Assembly: GCA_037957365.1 (NCBI GenBank)
Contig: JARHVA010004908.1
Coordinates: 231,501 to 295,500 of the forward strand
Source: Torreya grandis
Lineage: Eukaryota > Streptophyta > Pinopsida > Cupressales > Taxaceae
DNA length: 64,000 nt
Direction: 5' to 3'
Every line of letters starts with the position of its first letter. Position 1 is the first letter of the stretch. Below the pieces are notes generated by a model, which was not told where the DNA came from, did no database searches, and saw nothing but the letters and a program-made list of their open reading frames with translations. Made by a program: the position numbers and the translations under genes. Positions 48,464 to 63,400 of this stretch are shown piece by piece.

Positions 48464-51400
48464 GGGTTTAGATATGCCTTACTACACATGTAGTGGAACC
48501 ATGTATAATTTGTGTTATGAAAATGTAGTCATGAATGATGCCTTTGTTCAACACCCATATGGTGATGATGTATTTTATTATATGGATCCATATCCACCTT
48601 AAACTACTCAATATGAAAAATAAGGCTAAGATCTATTAGCATATTTCTTGCATAATACACCTCCTTATTGAGGTCAGGATCAAGAAAAAATAGCTCAATA
48701 CCTTGTTAATGTGCCATTTATTATCAAACAAGTCTAATAACAACCTTACTATGTTACCATGCCATTGAAATATGATCTAGATTTTTTTGATCTTCACTTG
48801 ATTGAAAACAAGGATGAGGTTTTGGTTAGAGATATAGAAGTAAAGGCCAAGTTTCTGGAAGACTTCCCCATAAAAACATACATAGTTTAGTTAGAGTTTC
48901 TATAAACATACCTTATACCTAAATTATAAAACATGCATCTACTAGTTACCCTCAAGAACTCATGCCAATGTGACACCAATATTTGAATATGCTTGTAAAG
49001 GGGAAGGGCCCCATGGAGGACTAATTTATGCAAATTCAACAAGAATATCAGACTTATCTTAATCAAGCTCAAATTTTTAATGATATGGCCATATCAAAAT
49101 CTCTACTTATAGAGCTAGCTCATTCAAAATGAGTAATAGTTGATTTATTATATCATGTTAATATGGGTGTGGACCCATTTTCCAAATGTAATTTAGTAGG
49201 AGACATGTTTAATGTCCCATTCATTGAGGAATCGATTGTGACCTCTACTTAGGACCATGTGCTAAATATAGTCGATAAAACACAAGTGTATTCCAATTCA
49301 TGCCAAGGTGGGTTAAATGCACCACCAAATAATCTACATAAATAAACATCTCTTACCAATACCATGAGTGGTTTGCAATAGCAAGGGGAAATAATGCCTA
49401 GTTTCATACCATAGTAGGTTACTCTCACTCCTTCACTAGATATTTATTCAAACACACAATAACAAGGGATAAGTAATCAGGTAATAACCAATGTTTTGAC
49501 TTAACAAGTCACAAATGTTATCCATCCTCAATAGGTGATGGCTAATATTATGCAACCATAGGCATAATATAATTTACCACCTTTTCAAAGGTAGAACACT
49601 ATGCTACCTCAGTATGTGGAAATAAATGTTACACCTCAATCAGTAGTGATGAATGTACCTCAATATTTGAAAACCAATGTACATCAACAATCACATACAT
49701 TGTCTAATCAATAATATATTATAATTGGTCAATGATAAATGCTAAACATCTAGTTCATAATAGGTGTTTTTAAAAATATATGACAATGTCTAACAAGTAC
49801 ATATTAGTCAACCATTTACTTTTACCCAAAATGTGACACATATTCAAAGATAGGGCCTTGGTCAACAATAAGTACCATTTATTCAACTAGGTTCAACTAG
49901 TTGATAGTAAGTTCCTACTCAAACTCAGTAGACACAATAACTTTCATAAATCCACATACTTACACCACAATCCTAATTCCATCAAACCCAACTATGTATT
50001 ATAAATCCAAATTAAAATATTTACCAATAATGTATAAAGTGTCAACAACCTCATCTTAATGCATAGATGCATATTCTAGGTTTATTGGTCCATCAAACCA
50101 ACATCCTATAGTATTCCATTCCTCTATTATACCCAAGTTACGGTAATCCACATTTGACTACCTATCTATCCATAAACAAAAAAAAATGTGCCATCAATTT
50201 TCTTGGCATAAGAAATAAAACAAATGAAAGATGCAATCATAGCTATTCAAATAAGAAAGCAGACTAATAATTTCAAGTTAGATGACATGTGTTCATACCC
50301 ATTTAAAATAGAGTATATTTAGATACCATTTCCTCCAAGTTATGATCCACCAAAATTTTATTAGTATAAGGGTAAAGGAGACCATAGAGAGAGAGCATCT
50401 CAAATATTTTTTTATCTCTTGCCATTTAGTGGCATATAGTGACATCTACCTACTTATTCTTTTTCCTTGAAGTCTAGATGGAAAGGTTTTGGAGTGGATT
50501 CTTAAGTTTCCAAAGAAATATATATCTAACTTTGATGATCTATTGGATAAATTTGTTTAACATTTCCCCTAAAATCTCAATCATGAGATTTTAGTAGTTG
50601 ATTTGAGTTAGACCAAGTGACAAGTTGGTGAGATATTTGTGAGATACTTATAGATATGAAGAGCTCTTTTTAGTCGCTTCATCCATGATTTACTAGATAA
50701 ATAATTGGTAGCTTTGTTAACTAAAAAATTACATAGAGAAATATATCATCACTTAGAGCTTTAGTATGCTTAAACATTCAAGGAGATCATTATAAAAGGC
50801 ATACAAATAAAAAATACCTTATCAATAAAGGGATTATCAAGTTGTCTTCTTAAAAACAAAATGTAGGCCCAAGTCAAAACCCTATCCTAGTATAAGTAAA
50901 AACATATGCATCCACTCAGGATAATAATTTTCAAAAACCCAAGCCATACAACTATAAAAAGAATGTTGCATATAATAGATTAACTAAGTCTCATCATGTT
51001 CAAATGGTGCAAACACTATCTGCTTAGTCTATGCTATAAATATAGCTTATTACACAAATGTAGGCTATTCAACAAGTGTAACCTATGCTTAAAACTAATA
51101 CATCTCATTAAATACTACAACCACCACCCTTGGAAGCCCCTCCTTCAAGAAGAAAAACCAATCCTATTATTTTCATTGACCTTGGTTAGCCTATTGAGGC
51201 ATTGTTTCACAAATTAGTCATGGCTAATATGATTAGTTGATCGATTCCCAAAAATTTTATTGAAGGTATACCTTATGTATATTGGTATAAAGAGAATGAG
51301 TTATATGAATGCCATCATGTTCATATACACTCTATACACTGTGGTGTGTAATTGAAGCACCTTATCAAGATTATGTTAAAAAACGGAGAAATTGAATTAG

Positions 51401-51650
51401 ATAATAAAACATCTACTTCTAATCAAAATTTGGGTATCTACTAAAACACTTTTCCATAGCATAAAAATTACAATTACCAAAAAAAAAATGGATACCATAG
51501 GAAAAAAAATAAAAATAAAAATAGTATCATTAGCAATAATAACAATGTTATCTATAAAATAAAAGGAACTATTGTCAATCAGGAGTACTACCCTTATGAG
51601 AATGTGTGCCACCTCCCACTTCTAATAAAATAATGGAATCTCTCCCAAGT
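48464..51650 (+). pseudogene. Plus-strand Ty3/gypsy gag pseudogene (degraded)
   Basis: From an ATG at 48464 the frame reads MGLDMPYYTCSGTMYNLCYE, YGDDVFYYMDPYPP and KYDLDFFDLHLIENKDEVLV, followed by a long Gln/Pro-rich middle with many stops. The capsid-like part (about 50265-50770) includes LDDMCSYPFKIEY, FDDLLDKFV, LNHEILVVDLS, VGEIFVRYL and LHREIYHHLEL. A zinc-knuckle remnant YECHHVHIHSIHCGV follows at about 51307-51350, then KNGEIELDNKTSTSNQNLGI (51379-51440). The order is that of Tat-type gag. Most stops are TAA or TAG where Gln, Arg or Trp codons are likely. No protease or RT follows before element D. Confidence 0.72.
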
Positions 51651-51914
51651 GTGGGTGACTTGGAGATGGAGATAATATTTAGATATATCATTGGTTCCCT
51701 TGATAAACTCACTAAATTTTTTATCTAATCCTACTTACTACTAATTTTTTTGTCTAAGGGAAAGGGTGAAGGGATAATGCTTACATTGGAATTGACATGA
51801 AAACTTGAATTAAAGGTGATTCACCAATGTTTGTGACTAATTTTTCTTTTAATTAACACTCTTATGAAGCAAAGTAACCTACACATATTATCTTCACTTC
51901 AGGTATGTGGCTTC

Positions 51915-54595
51915 TATTATAGACTAAAATTGCACCCTAGTTGAGCAAGGATATTTTTCAAGCCTTCTTACTCAAACTCTAGTCCAACATGGGAACAACA
52001 CCAAGATGTGAATCACCTATAGTGGGGCCAAACCACTAGAGTAGTCTACATTCCTCTTTGATTCTCACCTAAAAATAATGTTAAGCTAATTCTTAAAAGG
52101 AAAAGGGTTAAAAGGGGGATAAGGGCTCCTAAGAAAGTTAACCAGGTGATGCACACAATTTAAAAGGGAAGCTCCCATAAGCTTGAACCCACACTAGATC
52201 ATCAGAGGATAATAATAACTCACATAACCTCTAGATTAAGTTACTTGTATAAGTATTTCATAGAAGAGGTTCATATTAGAACACTAATCTAGACCTAAAA
52301 GCAACATTTAAAACTCCTTAAACATGTTTAGAAATGAGGACAATGGGTGAGGAAGATTCTCCTTCACATAATGCCATCATACACAAGCCACCAAACATAG
52401 ACTCAAGGTAAGAGATAGGTAAATAAAGTCCTTATTACATCAAGAGGTACTTATTACACATGCTTGATAGGGTCAAACCCAATCAAAAGGAGCATACTTC
52501 ACAATATCTTTAAAAACATTCATGTCTCTTAGTAAGATTAAAATTCTAAAATATGAGAACCTTTATAAAGGAGAAGAGAGTGGGATCATTTAGGAGAATA
52601 AAATGAGAGAGAAAGGACATGGGAGCACACCATCTAAAAAAAACACACTATCATGGGTCATTAATTTAACTTAAGTTGCCACCTTTTATCCTTAGCCAAT
52701 GAAAGACTTGTCACCCTTTTGATGAATCAAGACACTACATGTGGATTTTTGAGTCCAAAACTGCTCTAAGGATGCATTGAATGCCCCTGACTATAGTTCT
52801 CAACATTGGATCCTTTTTTGGATCTTCTATGGATCTTTCCACTTGGCTTCTGTATAAGGACAAAATCCTTACATCTATAAACCTGACTAACATTTTATTA
52901 TGCTTGATTTAGGTGGTTGTTTATCATGACTATGGTCATGATGAAGTATAAGGACCCTTTACATTAATCACATCTCTAATTTATCTTCATGTTTTGATCA
53001 TAGGTACATCTATAGGTCTAAAACCAATTTAAGGTTATTGGTTTTCATATAGTTTCCATATCAATATGAACTTATAGACTATATAACACTTTTAGTATAT
53101 AATAGGTCCAAATAGACCCATCATATCTCTATAAGGACCAAGAGCTCATATATGCATACATAGATACTTCTTAAATAGGTGAAAATTATTACAAAAAAAA
53201 CCTTTCCCAAGAAAAAATATGAACTAGAGGTCCATATTTAGTAATAATGGTGATCCATATATGTTCCTTAGCTTGATGACATCATTGTGTCTCTTTAATG
53301 GTGTTGGATCAAGCTTTCAATGGTGATAGGATAATCTTACAAGACCCATTTTGTTCCATCTAAAATGTATTTGGTTCAACTCCTATTGAAAGCTCTAGGT
53401 TATCCTTTTCTCTAATTGGTTTTTGACTTTCACCTTTATCATTAATTCAATTTGACCCATCTTACATCATCAATCTTGCTTAGTACAAAACAATATGATT
53501 CATTGATCTACCTCTTAACTTGTCAACTTTATCCAAGCTTTTGCCACCTTTAAAATGCATGTTAATTATTAGGATCCACTATCAGTCTACTATCCTCATG
53601 CACTTACACCACGTGTTAATCTCTCTAGCCCTCTAACTATTTGACTCCTCATGTACCATCATATCAAGATATATGATGAAATGTAGAATGTTAGATCAAT
53701 TAGGACTCACTATTTCAAATCTAATGGCTAGTTCATGAGATTAAATTTGGCGTCCTCATTCCCATAAGTGACATTCACATGATCATCATATGTTTTAGGT
53801 CTAACTTTGAAGGCCTATAACTTGAAGCACAAAAGTCATGGAGGCACCAAATTTTTAGGAGATGTTCTTGAGACCAAAAGGCATGAACCCATTTGATCCA
53901 TTAGTTTAGGGAGATTTATAAGTGTGTATACAAAATGATCAATTTGACTAGCCCATTCATTCCTGCATGACATCCTGATGATGGTCTAGTTAATTTGGCT
54001 ATGTATGGGAATCTTAGTGAAATCTGACATAGGAGCCAACTTTGAACATGCACATCTTTTGGTGCACTTCAATAGAGGACTTGAAACTTAATGTGTAGTA
54101 ACTAGGGACCAACATGGACAAACCCATATGATATTTTTCTCTTGAAACAACCACATATGTGAGATATGGCCTTGTAAATATGATCACTTGGTTCTATTTG
54201 AGCTTCTTTTAAAATGGCTATGGAAACTTAGCAGATTTTGCCTGAGAGGCTAACTTTGGATGTTCATATATTTTGATGTGATTTAGTGGATAATGAGAAA
54301 CTTGGTGCATATTATCTTGGGACTAATGTGAATAAACCCATATAACCAATTCTCCCTAACTCATCCATACATGGCAATTATGACATTAGCAAATTACCTA
54401 TTCAAAAATTTTGCCACTAGATCCAAATGTAAGTATGAACACAATGAAGAACCAAATGAATGCTAGGATATTTCTAAGTCATTATAAATACTCTTGACAT
54501 CCGATGGGGTATATGAAACTCTTTCAATGTCCTTAGATCCATTTCTATATCAAACCATGCAAGAGCTTCATATGTGGGCCAAAATTTAGCCAACA
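51915..54595 (-). repeat. Element D, 3' LTR (2681 bp)
   Basis: In plus orientation it starts TATTATAGAC (TG changed to TA) and ends AGCCAACA. It aligns with 57770-60452 throughout, for example at TCAAGCCTTCTTACTCAAA and GTCATTAAT. No gene. Confidence 0.86.
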
Positions 54596-55052
<457 letters not shown>

Positions 55053-55299
55053 GGTTATAATTCATATCTATTTTCTACCTATGTCAAATGGAAAACTTTG
55101 AGTGACATTCACTTGTGATAAAACAAGATGAAAAATACCTTAATTTTGAGATCTCTTGATATGTGAGCTGAGATGCCTTTCTACTGATCCCTTTGGCATG
55201 ATCTCAAGTAGATAGAATGGGAAAAACATGTCTCCAATATAGACATACTAGTCCATTTATTCAAGGCTTGCCTCATATTGGACTATAAAAGCATCTGCA

Positions 55300-57140
55300 A
55301 CCTTCTCAATCAATGGCTCAATATTTTGCTCTAAAATAAGCACAACATGTGATGGCTCCTCTTTGTCATCCTCCAAATGAGCCAAGTATCTAATAGGGCA
55401 TCCTTTTGTCAATATGAAAATTAAGTAGTCATATTTTACCTAGCTCTTATTATTTTATACCCCATCATTATGCTCCTCAATCACAATCAAATCATAGTTT
55501 CCTTGGAGAGGAACATATCCTACTTATAAGACCTTAAATAAGTCTTCTAATGTGACTAGAGCTGTAATTACAACCTCTGATGACTCATTAGAATCATGTT
55601 CAAAATTCACATTTTTACCACCTACTTCTTGATCCTTCTTACCTAAATATATATGTATGTCATCTAAGATTGAACATAAATATTCAATTTCATTGAAAAA
55701 GGTATCCCCCTCTTGGTCAATGCATGGATGTTAATATCAATCTCATTAAGACTAAATCTATAAAAGCTAGATTGGTCTTCTTCCTCTGAAGAGAGGGGAG
55801 TGTTTGATGCTCTTTACTATTATGCTCACCAAAAAACCTCACTCAAACACTTGATATGTATTCTTCATCAACCTCATTCAAGGTTTCATCTTGCTCTTAA
55901 ATTGCAAATAAGGGTTGATCTAACCATCCAAGGTCCAAAAAATTAAATTTGTAATGCTCAACTTTATGCTCTGATCTACTTTACTCTTGTTCCAAACTAT
56001 CAAGGTTATATTTATTTAGCACCTCATCTTGAAGTGTACCCACCTTGAACACCTAATATTGATCCTCTTCTTTATCTATGTAAAATGGACCTTTAGTATT
56101 CCATTCAAAATATACTCTATTTTCATCTTAAGGGTTATACTCAATAAGGTCCAATTCATTAATATCAAATCCATGCCAATAAGGTTTTTCTAAACTCAAA
56201 TTTTCACCTTTTAGATGAAGTGTACTACTTATCTTGATCTCTTCATCATAAACACTTTTGGTGTCCTATTTAGGCTCATCTATGACTATAAGGTCCTCCT
56301 CTATCCTTTGTAAAAAAGGTTCCTCCTTTATATGGGAGATGATGGGAGGGTGAACAAGTTTACCTTGGTTGAAGCATAGGAGAGTATCCTTCTGAATAAG
56401 GACCTTGAGGGATATTTTAGGCAACTCTTGAGGAAAGGAGAGAGAGTCTTGAAAATCTTCTACACCAAGCTCATTGATCTGAGCTATGGTTGCTTGATTC
56501 ATTTCTTTCACAATTGACCTTTCCTCTATCATAGCTGCTTCTTAGACTGCTTTAATTGACATCTCCTCCTTATTTATGCCCTTCTAAACTAATCTCCATG
56601 ATGTAAATGAGTATGTAACAAACACTTTTGCTTCCTTTTGAAAGGTTATAGGAGAGGGTGGCCTTATAAGTGAGGGCATGACATAGCCAAGGTCAAATTT
56701 TTTGGAGATCCATTATGGGATGACCTCATGTTATTGAGTGGGAATAGGAATAGGGGTAGGAGAGGGAAAACTAATTATCTCAAGCTTGACATACTCTTTC
56801 TCCCATTTCTCAAACACTTCTTTAATGGATAATACACACATTTTCATCTTTTACTTCTCAACATGTGGGTAGTCAACTTCTACAATGGATGCCCATACAT
56901 TCCAAAAATCTTACAAGAAGATTTTTATCCCTTCCATGACATGAATATGGAAATATTTTACAATCTTGAACCCCTCCTTAATATTCATGACTATTCTTTC
57001 TTGGTCCAAAATTGCCTCTCTCAGTTTTGACAAGGTTGACTAGGGGGTTGATTAGGGACTCTTGAAGGTTGAGCTTGAGGTTCTTGGATGGGGGAGGACA
57101 CATAAGGTTGGTTAAAAAATCCTATTGACCTTCATAAGAT
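55300..57140 (-). pseudogene. Element D internal coding-like frame of unknown function (degraded)
   Basis: The clearest part is an 88-codon frame at 56266-56532 (MIEERSIVKEMNQATIAQIN, then LSFPQELPKISLKVLIQKD). Continuing toward lower coordinates in shifting frames are GTLQDEVLNKYNLDSLEQE and HYKFNFLDLGWLDQPLFAI (about 55900-56050). Toward higher coordinates there is a Pro/Gln-rich piece (SSPIQEPQAQPSRVPNQPPS, about 57040-57100). The composition is acidic and hydrophilic. I do not recognise any domain. It could be a gag derivative or a captured gene, and many stops sit at likely Gln positions. Confidence 0.45.
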
Positions 57141-57745
57141 ATTAACATGTTTTCTACATTTTGGACCATTTTTTTATCATTATTATGTCCTCATTATTAT
57201 AAGGTGACCACTATTCTTCATCACAAACTGACTATCTTTTCTTGATTAGCTAAAGATCACTCATTGCTTTTTGTAGAACATGGATAGGGATAACTAGATA
57301 AAAATCCCAACCCTTACCAATATTCCTTGTCAATTCAATATAAACTATTAATACTTGCTTAATTCCTAACAAGGATGTAATAGGATAAGTCTAATCTTGA
57401 CAAGGGGAAATAGAGTACTAATCCTAATGTAAAGGAGGTTGAATTTTCTCATATGTAAGTGTAGAAGGGGGATAAATCCATGATATGGTTGATAGGATTT
57501 TTTAGGGCCACTTGGGGGAATACATAAACATTATTTGCTTGATAAGTATGATTTCAATGTAGAGGATAAATATATTGATCAAAATATGACTAATTATACA
57601 TACTAGACTATGATTATTAGGCACTTAGTTAGGCTACTTGACCAGATAATAAATGCTCAAAGTCATCATTGATGTTTTTAGAATACCTCTAAAGGCTGAT
57701 ATGTGGAATAAAAACATCAAAAATCCTTCCACTACTTTGGACCTT
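57141..57745. other. Element D 5' leader, no gene recognised
   Basis: Sequence between the coding-like frame and the primer site, without visible domains or repeats. Confidence 0.4.
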
Positions 57746-57767
57746 GGTCCCATTGGGCGTTCCATAA
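57746..57767 (-). promoter_or_regulatory. Element D primer binding site
   Basis: The minus strand has TTATGGAACGCCCAATGGGA just inside the 5' LTR, in the same place and with the same layout as in elements B and C. Confidence 0.65.
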
Positions 57768-57769
57768 GC

Positions 57770-60452
57770 TAATATAGATTAAAATGACACCCTAGCTAAG
57801 CAATGAGATTGTTCAAGCCTTCTTACTCAAATTCTAGTCTAACATGGGAACATCCCCAGGCTATGGGTCACCTACAGTGGGGATGAACCTCTGGAGTAAG
57901 CTTAATTCCTCTTTGATGCTCACCTAAACTAATGCTAAGATAATGCTTCATGGGAAAATGGTTAAAAAGGGGATAAGGTCTCATAATAAAGTTAAATAGG
58001 TGATACACCAAATTTAAAAGGGAAGCTCCCATAATATTTAACCCATAATAGATCATTAGAGGACAATACTAGCTCACACAACCTCCAAATCAAGCTACTT
58101 ACACAAGTATTTCATAGAATAGGTTCAGAGTAGAACACTAATCTAAACCTACAAGTAACATTAAAAACTTCCTAAACAAAGATAAAAAAGAGGACAATGG
58201 GCAAGGAAGATTCTCCTTCACAAAATGTCATCATACACAACTCACCAAACACAAACTCAAGGCAAGAGATAGGTAAAAAAAGTCTTTAATGCATCAATAG
58301 GTAGTTCTTACAAATGCTCGACAAGGTTTAGCCTAATCAAGAGGAGCATACTTTATAATATCTTAGAAATTATCCCTATCTCCTAGAAAGATAAAAAGTC
58401 TAAAATCTAAGAACCTTTATAAATGAAAAGAGAGTGGGATCATATAGGAGAAGTGAATGAGAGAGATAGGATGTGGGAGCATGCCATTAGAAAAACAACA
58501 CACTGTCTTGGGTCATTAATTGAACCTAAGCTGCCACCTTTTCTCCTTAGATAATAAAATCCTTGCTATCATTTTGATCAATCAAGACACTTATCATGTA
58601 TTATTTAGTCCCCAGATGCTCTAAGGATGCATTATATTCCCTTGATTTTAGTTCTTAACATTAGACCACTTCTTTGGTCTTTTATGCATCTTTTCATTTG
58701 GTTTTCTACATAATGACAAAATCCTTACATCTATAAACCTGAATGAGATTTGATCATGTTTTATTTGGGTAGATTCTTATTGAGACTGTGGTCATGCTAA
58801 AGGATGAGGAACCTTTGCATTAATCACATCTCTGTTTTATCTTCATGTTTGGATCATAGGTCCATCTATAGGTGGAAAACCAATTTAATGTTTTTGGTTT
58901 TCCTGTAGTTTCCATATCAATACAGACCTATAGACTATATATAAATTTTCTATTTATAATAGGTCCAAATAGACCCATCCTATCTCTACAGAGACTAAGA
59001 GATCATATATACATACATGGATCCTTCTTAAAAAGGTAAACCATATTGCAAAAATAACCCTGCCTAAGATAAAAATACAAACCAAAGGTCCATATTTAGC
59101 CTCAATGGTGATCAATATATGTTCCTTAGCTTTATTTCATCATCATGTATCTTTAATGGTATTGGATCAAGATTTTGATGGTGATAGGATAACCCTACAA
59201 TACCCATTTTCTTCCATAAAAAATGGATTCAGTTTGACTCCCATCAAAATCTCTAAACTCTCCTTTTCTCTAATTGGTTGTTGTTCATAATCTAGATCAT
59301 TGACTCAATTTGACCCATCTCATATCATTGATCTTGTTCAGTAAAAAGTAATGTGAGTTGTTAATCTACCTCTTGACTTTTCAACTTTACCCAAGATTAC
59401 ACCACATGTTAAACATGTATTAATTCTTAGGATCTATTATCAGTCTATCAACCCCATGAACTTACACCATGTGTCGATCTCTTGAGCCTTTTTACTATTT
59501 GACTCCTCATATAGTAGCAGATCAAGATGCACGATGTAACACAGACTATTAGATCAATAAAGACCCACTTTTTTAAATCTAATGACTAGTTCATGAGCTT
59601 AAATTAAACATCCTCACTCTATCAAATGACATTTGTACAACCATCATATGTTTTAGGTCTAACTTTGAGGATGTAACTTGAAGTGCATAAGTCATAGAGG
59701 TACCAAATTTTTAGGAGATGTTATTTAGAATAAAAGGGACAAACCCATTTGATCCACTAGTCTTGAAACCTTTCTAAGTGTGTCTATAAAATGCTCAAGT
59801 TGGCTGGTCCATTCATTCCTTCATGACATCCTAATGATGGTTTAGTTCATTTGGCTAAGTATGGGAAAATGAGTGAAATATGACCTACAAGCCAACTTTA
59901 AACATGCATATACTTTTTCACACTTTAGTGAAGGACCTAAAACATAACATGTAATAACTAGGGACAAAGATGAAAAAACCCATATTATATTTTTCTATTG
60001 AAACTGCCACATGTGTGAGATCTGGCCTTGTCAATATTATCACTTGGCTCTATTTGATCTTAAAAAATGGCTAAATATGGAAACTTAGTGGATTTTTATT
60101 GAGAGGTAAACTTTGGGTCTTCATATATTTTTATGCACTTTGGTGAAAGATAATAAACTTGGTGTATATGTTCTTAGGACTAATGTGAACAAACCCATAT
60201 GATCAATTCTATTTAACTCATCTACATGTGGTAATTATGATGTTAATAAAGTGCCTACTCATAATTTATGTCATTAGACCCAAATGTCAAGATGAACACA
60301 ATGAATAACTAGATGAATGCTATGATATTTATAAGTCATTCCAATAACTCTTGACATCCCATGGGGTCTCTAAAAATCTATCCATGTCCTTAGATCCACT
60401 GCTCCATGAAGACATGCAAAATCTTCATATGTGAGCCAAAATTTGGCGAACA
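57770..60452 (-). repeat. Element D, 5' LTR (2683 bp)
   Basis: In plus orientation it starts TAATATAGAT and ends TTTGGCGAACA. It is the partner of 51915-54595 and differs by 2 bp in length. ORF 59105-59290 in it is a chance frame. Confidence 0.86.
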
Positions 60453-63400
60453 ACTTATACAATAATGTTTAATACAAATGACTTAATAACACTCACTCTT
60501 TGCATGGAAGGAATGAAATATTATTGAATTCACATAAAAACTTAGACTGAGATTTAAACTAAAAAATTAGTATGACCTATAAAAACTCAAATATGTTGTA
60601 ATAAGGTACAAAAATTAGGCATTAACATAGGAAAGATACTGATTAATAATATTATATCTATAGAAATCATAAATACATTTCACTCAAAAAAATAAAAATG
60701 GAGTAAACTATATTATTATTTATTCAAAAGGTGTATTATAAAATTTTGATAGACTTTCAACATATCTAAAGTAAAAAAATGATATCATAATGCTGGAAAA
60801 AGTATAAATAGATAAGAGTAGGAGAGGAGAGACAAAGCAACCCCAAAATAGGGATGAATCACTTTATCCTCACACCCTTCAAACCCTACGTAGTGTTTTC
60901 TATATTATCTTTATTCTTTACTTATAATAATGGCATATAAGGTAGATTTGAACTTGCTTTGGAAACTTGAAGAAGTCTTGAGCATTGATTGGTCAAGTTT
61001 GACCACATGAAATGCTTATATCTTTGTTCATATTCCCTATATCCTTTCTTGCATGCCTTCCTTGATGAATAAATCCTCCTCCATGAAAATAGGTCTTCAA
61101 TTCTTCCATTTAATACTTTTCTTCATCCATTTATGAGGTATCTCCACCTTACTTTGGTTGTTATAAGTCTCTTAATGCATCTTTGACTTTGTCTCCTAGG
61201 TTTGGTGTAGGAAAGAGGAAAGGTCTCCTTGAAGTTATTGAAGACTCCTTCAAAATTTTGAATGTTTATTGAAAAAAACTCTTGAATATCTCATTTCCTC
61301 CAAATGGCATAGAATGTGATAATAAACCTTGATTATTATGTTTATTATATCTATGCATTGACTTGATGATTGATCACTTAAACTCTTCCTATTGCAATAT
61401 GGTGTAGAAGGTGAGAAAACTTGATTTTGTCTTGAATAAAGAAATTTTCCTCCATTTATGGCCTATAAACATCATAAAAGACATAAAATAAGACAATTAG
61501 AGCCATAAAATAGTTTTAAAAATGTGATTTTACTCTAAAAGTTCTCATTACACCTCATTCTTTGTAGCTATCAAAATAAGTAAACCTCCTTATGCAAAGA
61601 GATTACAAACAATATTGGATAAATAAAGACATATTTTAGGACCTAGTATCCCCATACATCTCCATGTAATTTATAGGACCTAACTCTGAGTTTAAGTTTC
61701 CTTTGTATCTCATTTTCTCTCTCTAATTAGGCCTAATTAGGCCTCCTTAATTAGAAATTGAGTTTTTCCTCAAATGGCCTCCCACATGTATGAAATTTCT
61801 AGGAAGTTTTTGATTCAATTCCCCCATGCCAATATAATTCTCCATGTAAAATTTCAAGTTCTGATACCTTGTATGGATGGGTGAACCATGAAATGGTCAA
61901 AAACCTTAATTTAGGAACTTGTGCACACTTTAGAGCCACTTAATGCATTTTTTCATGAAAATTTCAAGTTTTTATGTTTCAAAGAGGTTCAATAAGGTAT
62001 TAAATACCCTTTAATAATTAAATATCATGAATATAATCCTTTAAGATAACTTTATAGGTTTGCAACTTCTCCTTTTAGCTTGCAAAACTGAGCTTTCTTC
62101 ACATTTTAACTAAGAAGCCAACTTACAGAGCTAGTATAAAATATTATGAGACTTTAAGAGATGTTTTGAGAGATTTTTAAACCATATTTAGTCTCAATGG
62201 ACCTATATTCATGGTTTGGAATCCATTTCACACCTTGTTCCTTCAAGAAAACACCTATAGCCATGCTTTTAAGCCTATTTCATATGCCTGTACCTATAAT
62301 TATACTATCCAATACCATATTTAGATAATTATGGGACATGTAGAGGTCATTAAAAAAAAAATTAGGCAAAATTCTACCATTTGTGTCACTTAAACCATTA
62401 ATTTCTTCAATTGGGTCCTTTAGGGATTTAAGTAGTTTACCATCTTAACGATGGTTCATAAAGCATATAGTGTTAAACCAAAAAATATTGATAGGAATTT
62501 GTAGTATGGGAACCCCTATAACATCCCATATGGGCTTGAGTTACAATGAAAAATTTCAAGAAATATATGATCATTAAAACTTGACCTTTAAGTGTCAAAG
62601 TATGCATTATGTGAGATTGAGGAAGAAACATGCCTAAAAATGCAACTTTTTGAGGTTGACTATGAGTGATACTACCTGAGGAAGGTATGAAACATCATTC
62701 ATGTCCTCCAATGATTCTTTTTATCATATCCACCCTTTAATTCTAATATATCATTCATGACTCAAGATAGGGTTCTTAAACAAAATAAGGTTAGTGACCC
62801 TAGATGTCTAAGTCTAAGATAGTCTCATTGTTAGAGTTATAAAAATCATATAACATCCTATTTAAGTTTTAAACACATTTTTAGGTCCCTATAGGACCCA
62901 TATAACTTTCCACAAACATACTTTCATCACCTCCATAAGCAAGCCTATGTGTGAAAACTAGACCTGTTTACTATAATCAAAGCTTTTGAGCCACTACTGG
63001 CATGCTTTCTTACTTTATCAAACCTCTCTTCTAATCTTTATGAATATTAATATTATGTTATAAGTTTAATAACTATTTTAATATCTCAAACTATCTTTAA
63101 GTATCAAAATATGCCTTCGAAGTGCTATGCCACTATCTATTAGCTTTATGATCTATTAGTATATCCTCAAGATGGTTTTGAGAAACATGACACTGATAAA
63201 TGTCCTTGAATATGTAATATACTTATTTTAAATGATTAAATGTCTTTACTAATTGAGCCACCCTTTAAGACACATGCCACTATTCACTAGCTTTATCTTC
63301 TTAACTTAAATGAAAATAGATGTTTACTAGCTATCAGGAATGCAGTTTGGGATTAAAGGACCCTTCAATAAGTCATTGGACATTTTAAAATTATTTATAA

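Noticed and set aside
51910..51914. Perfect target duplication for element D
   Set aside because: Flanks are GCTTC and ACTTA; three of five match, so I report it only as possibly decayed.
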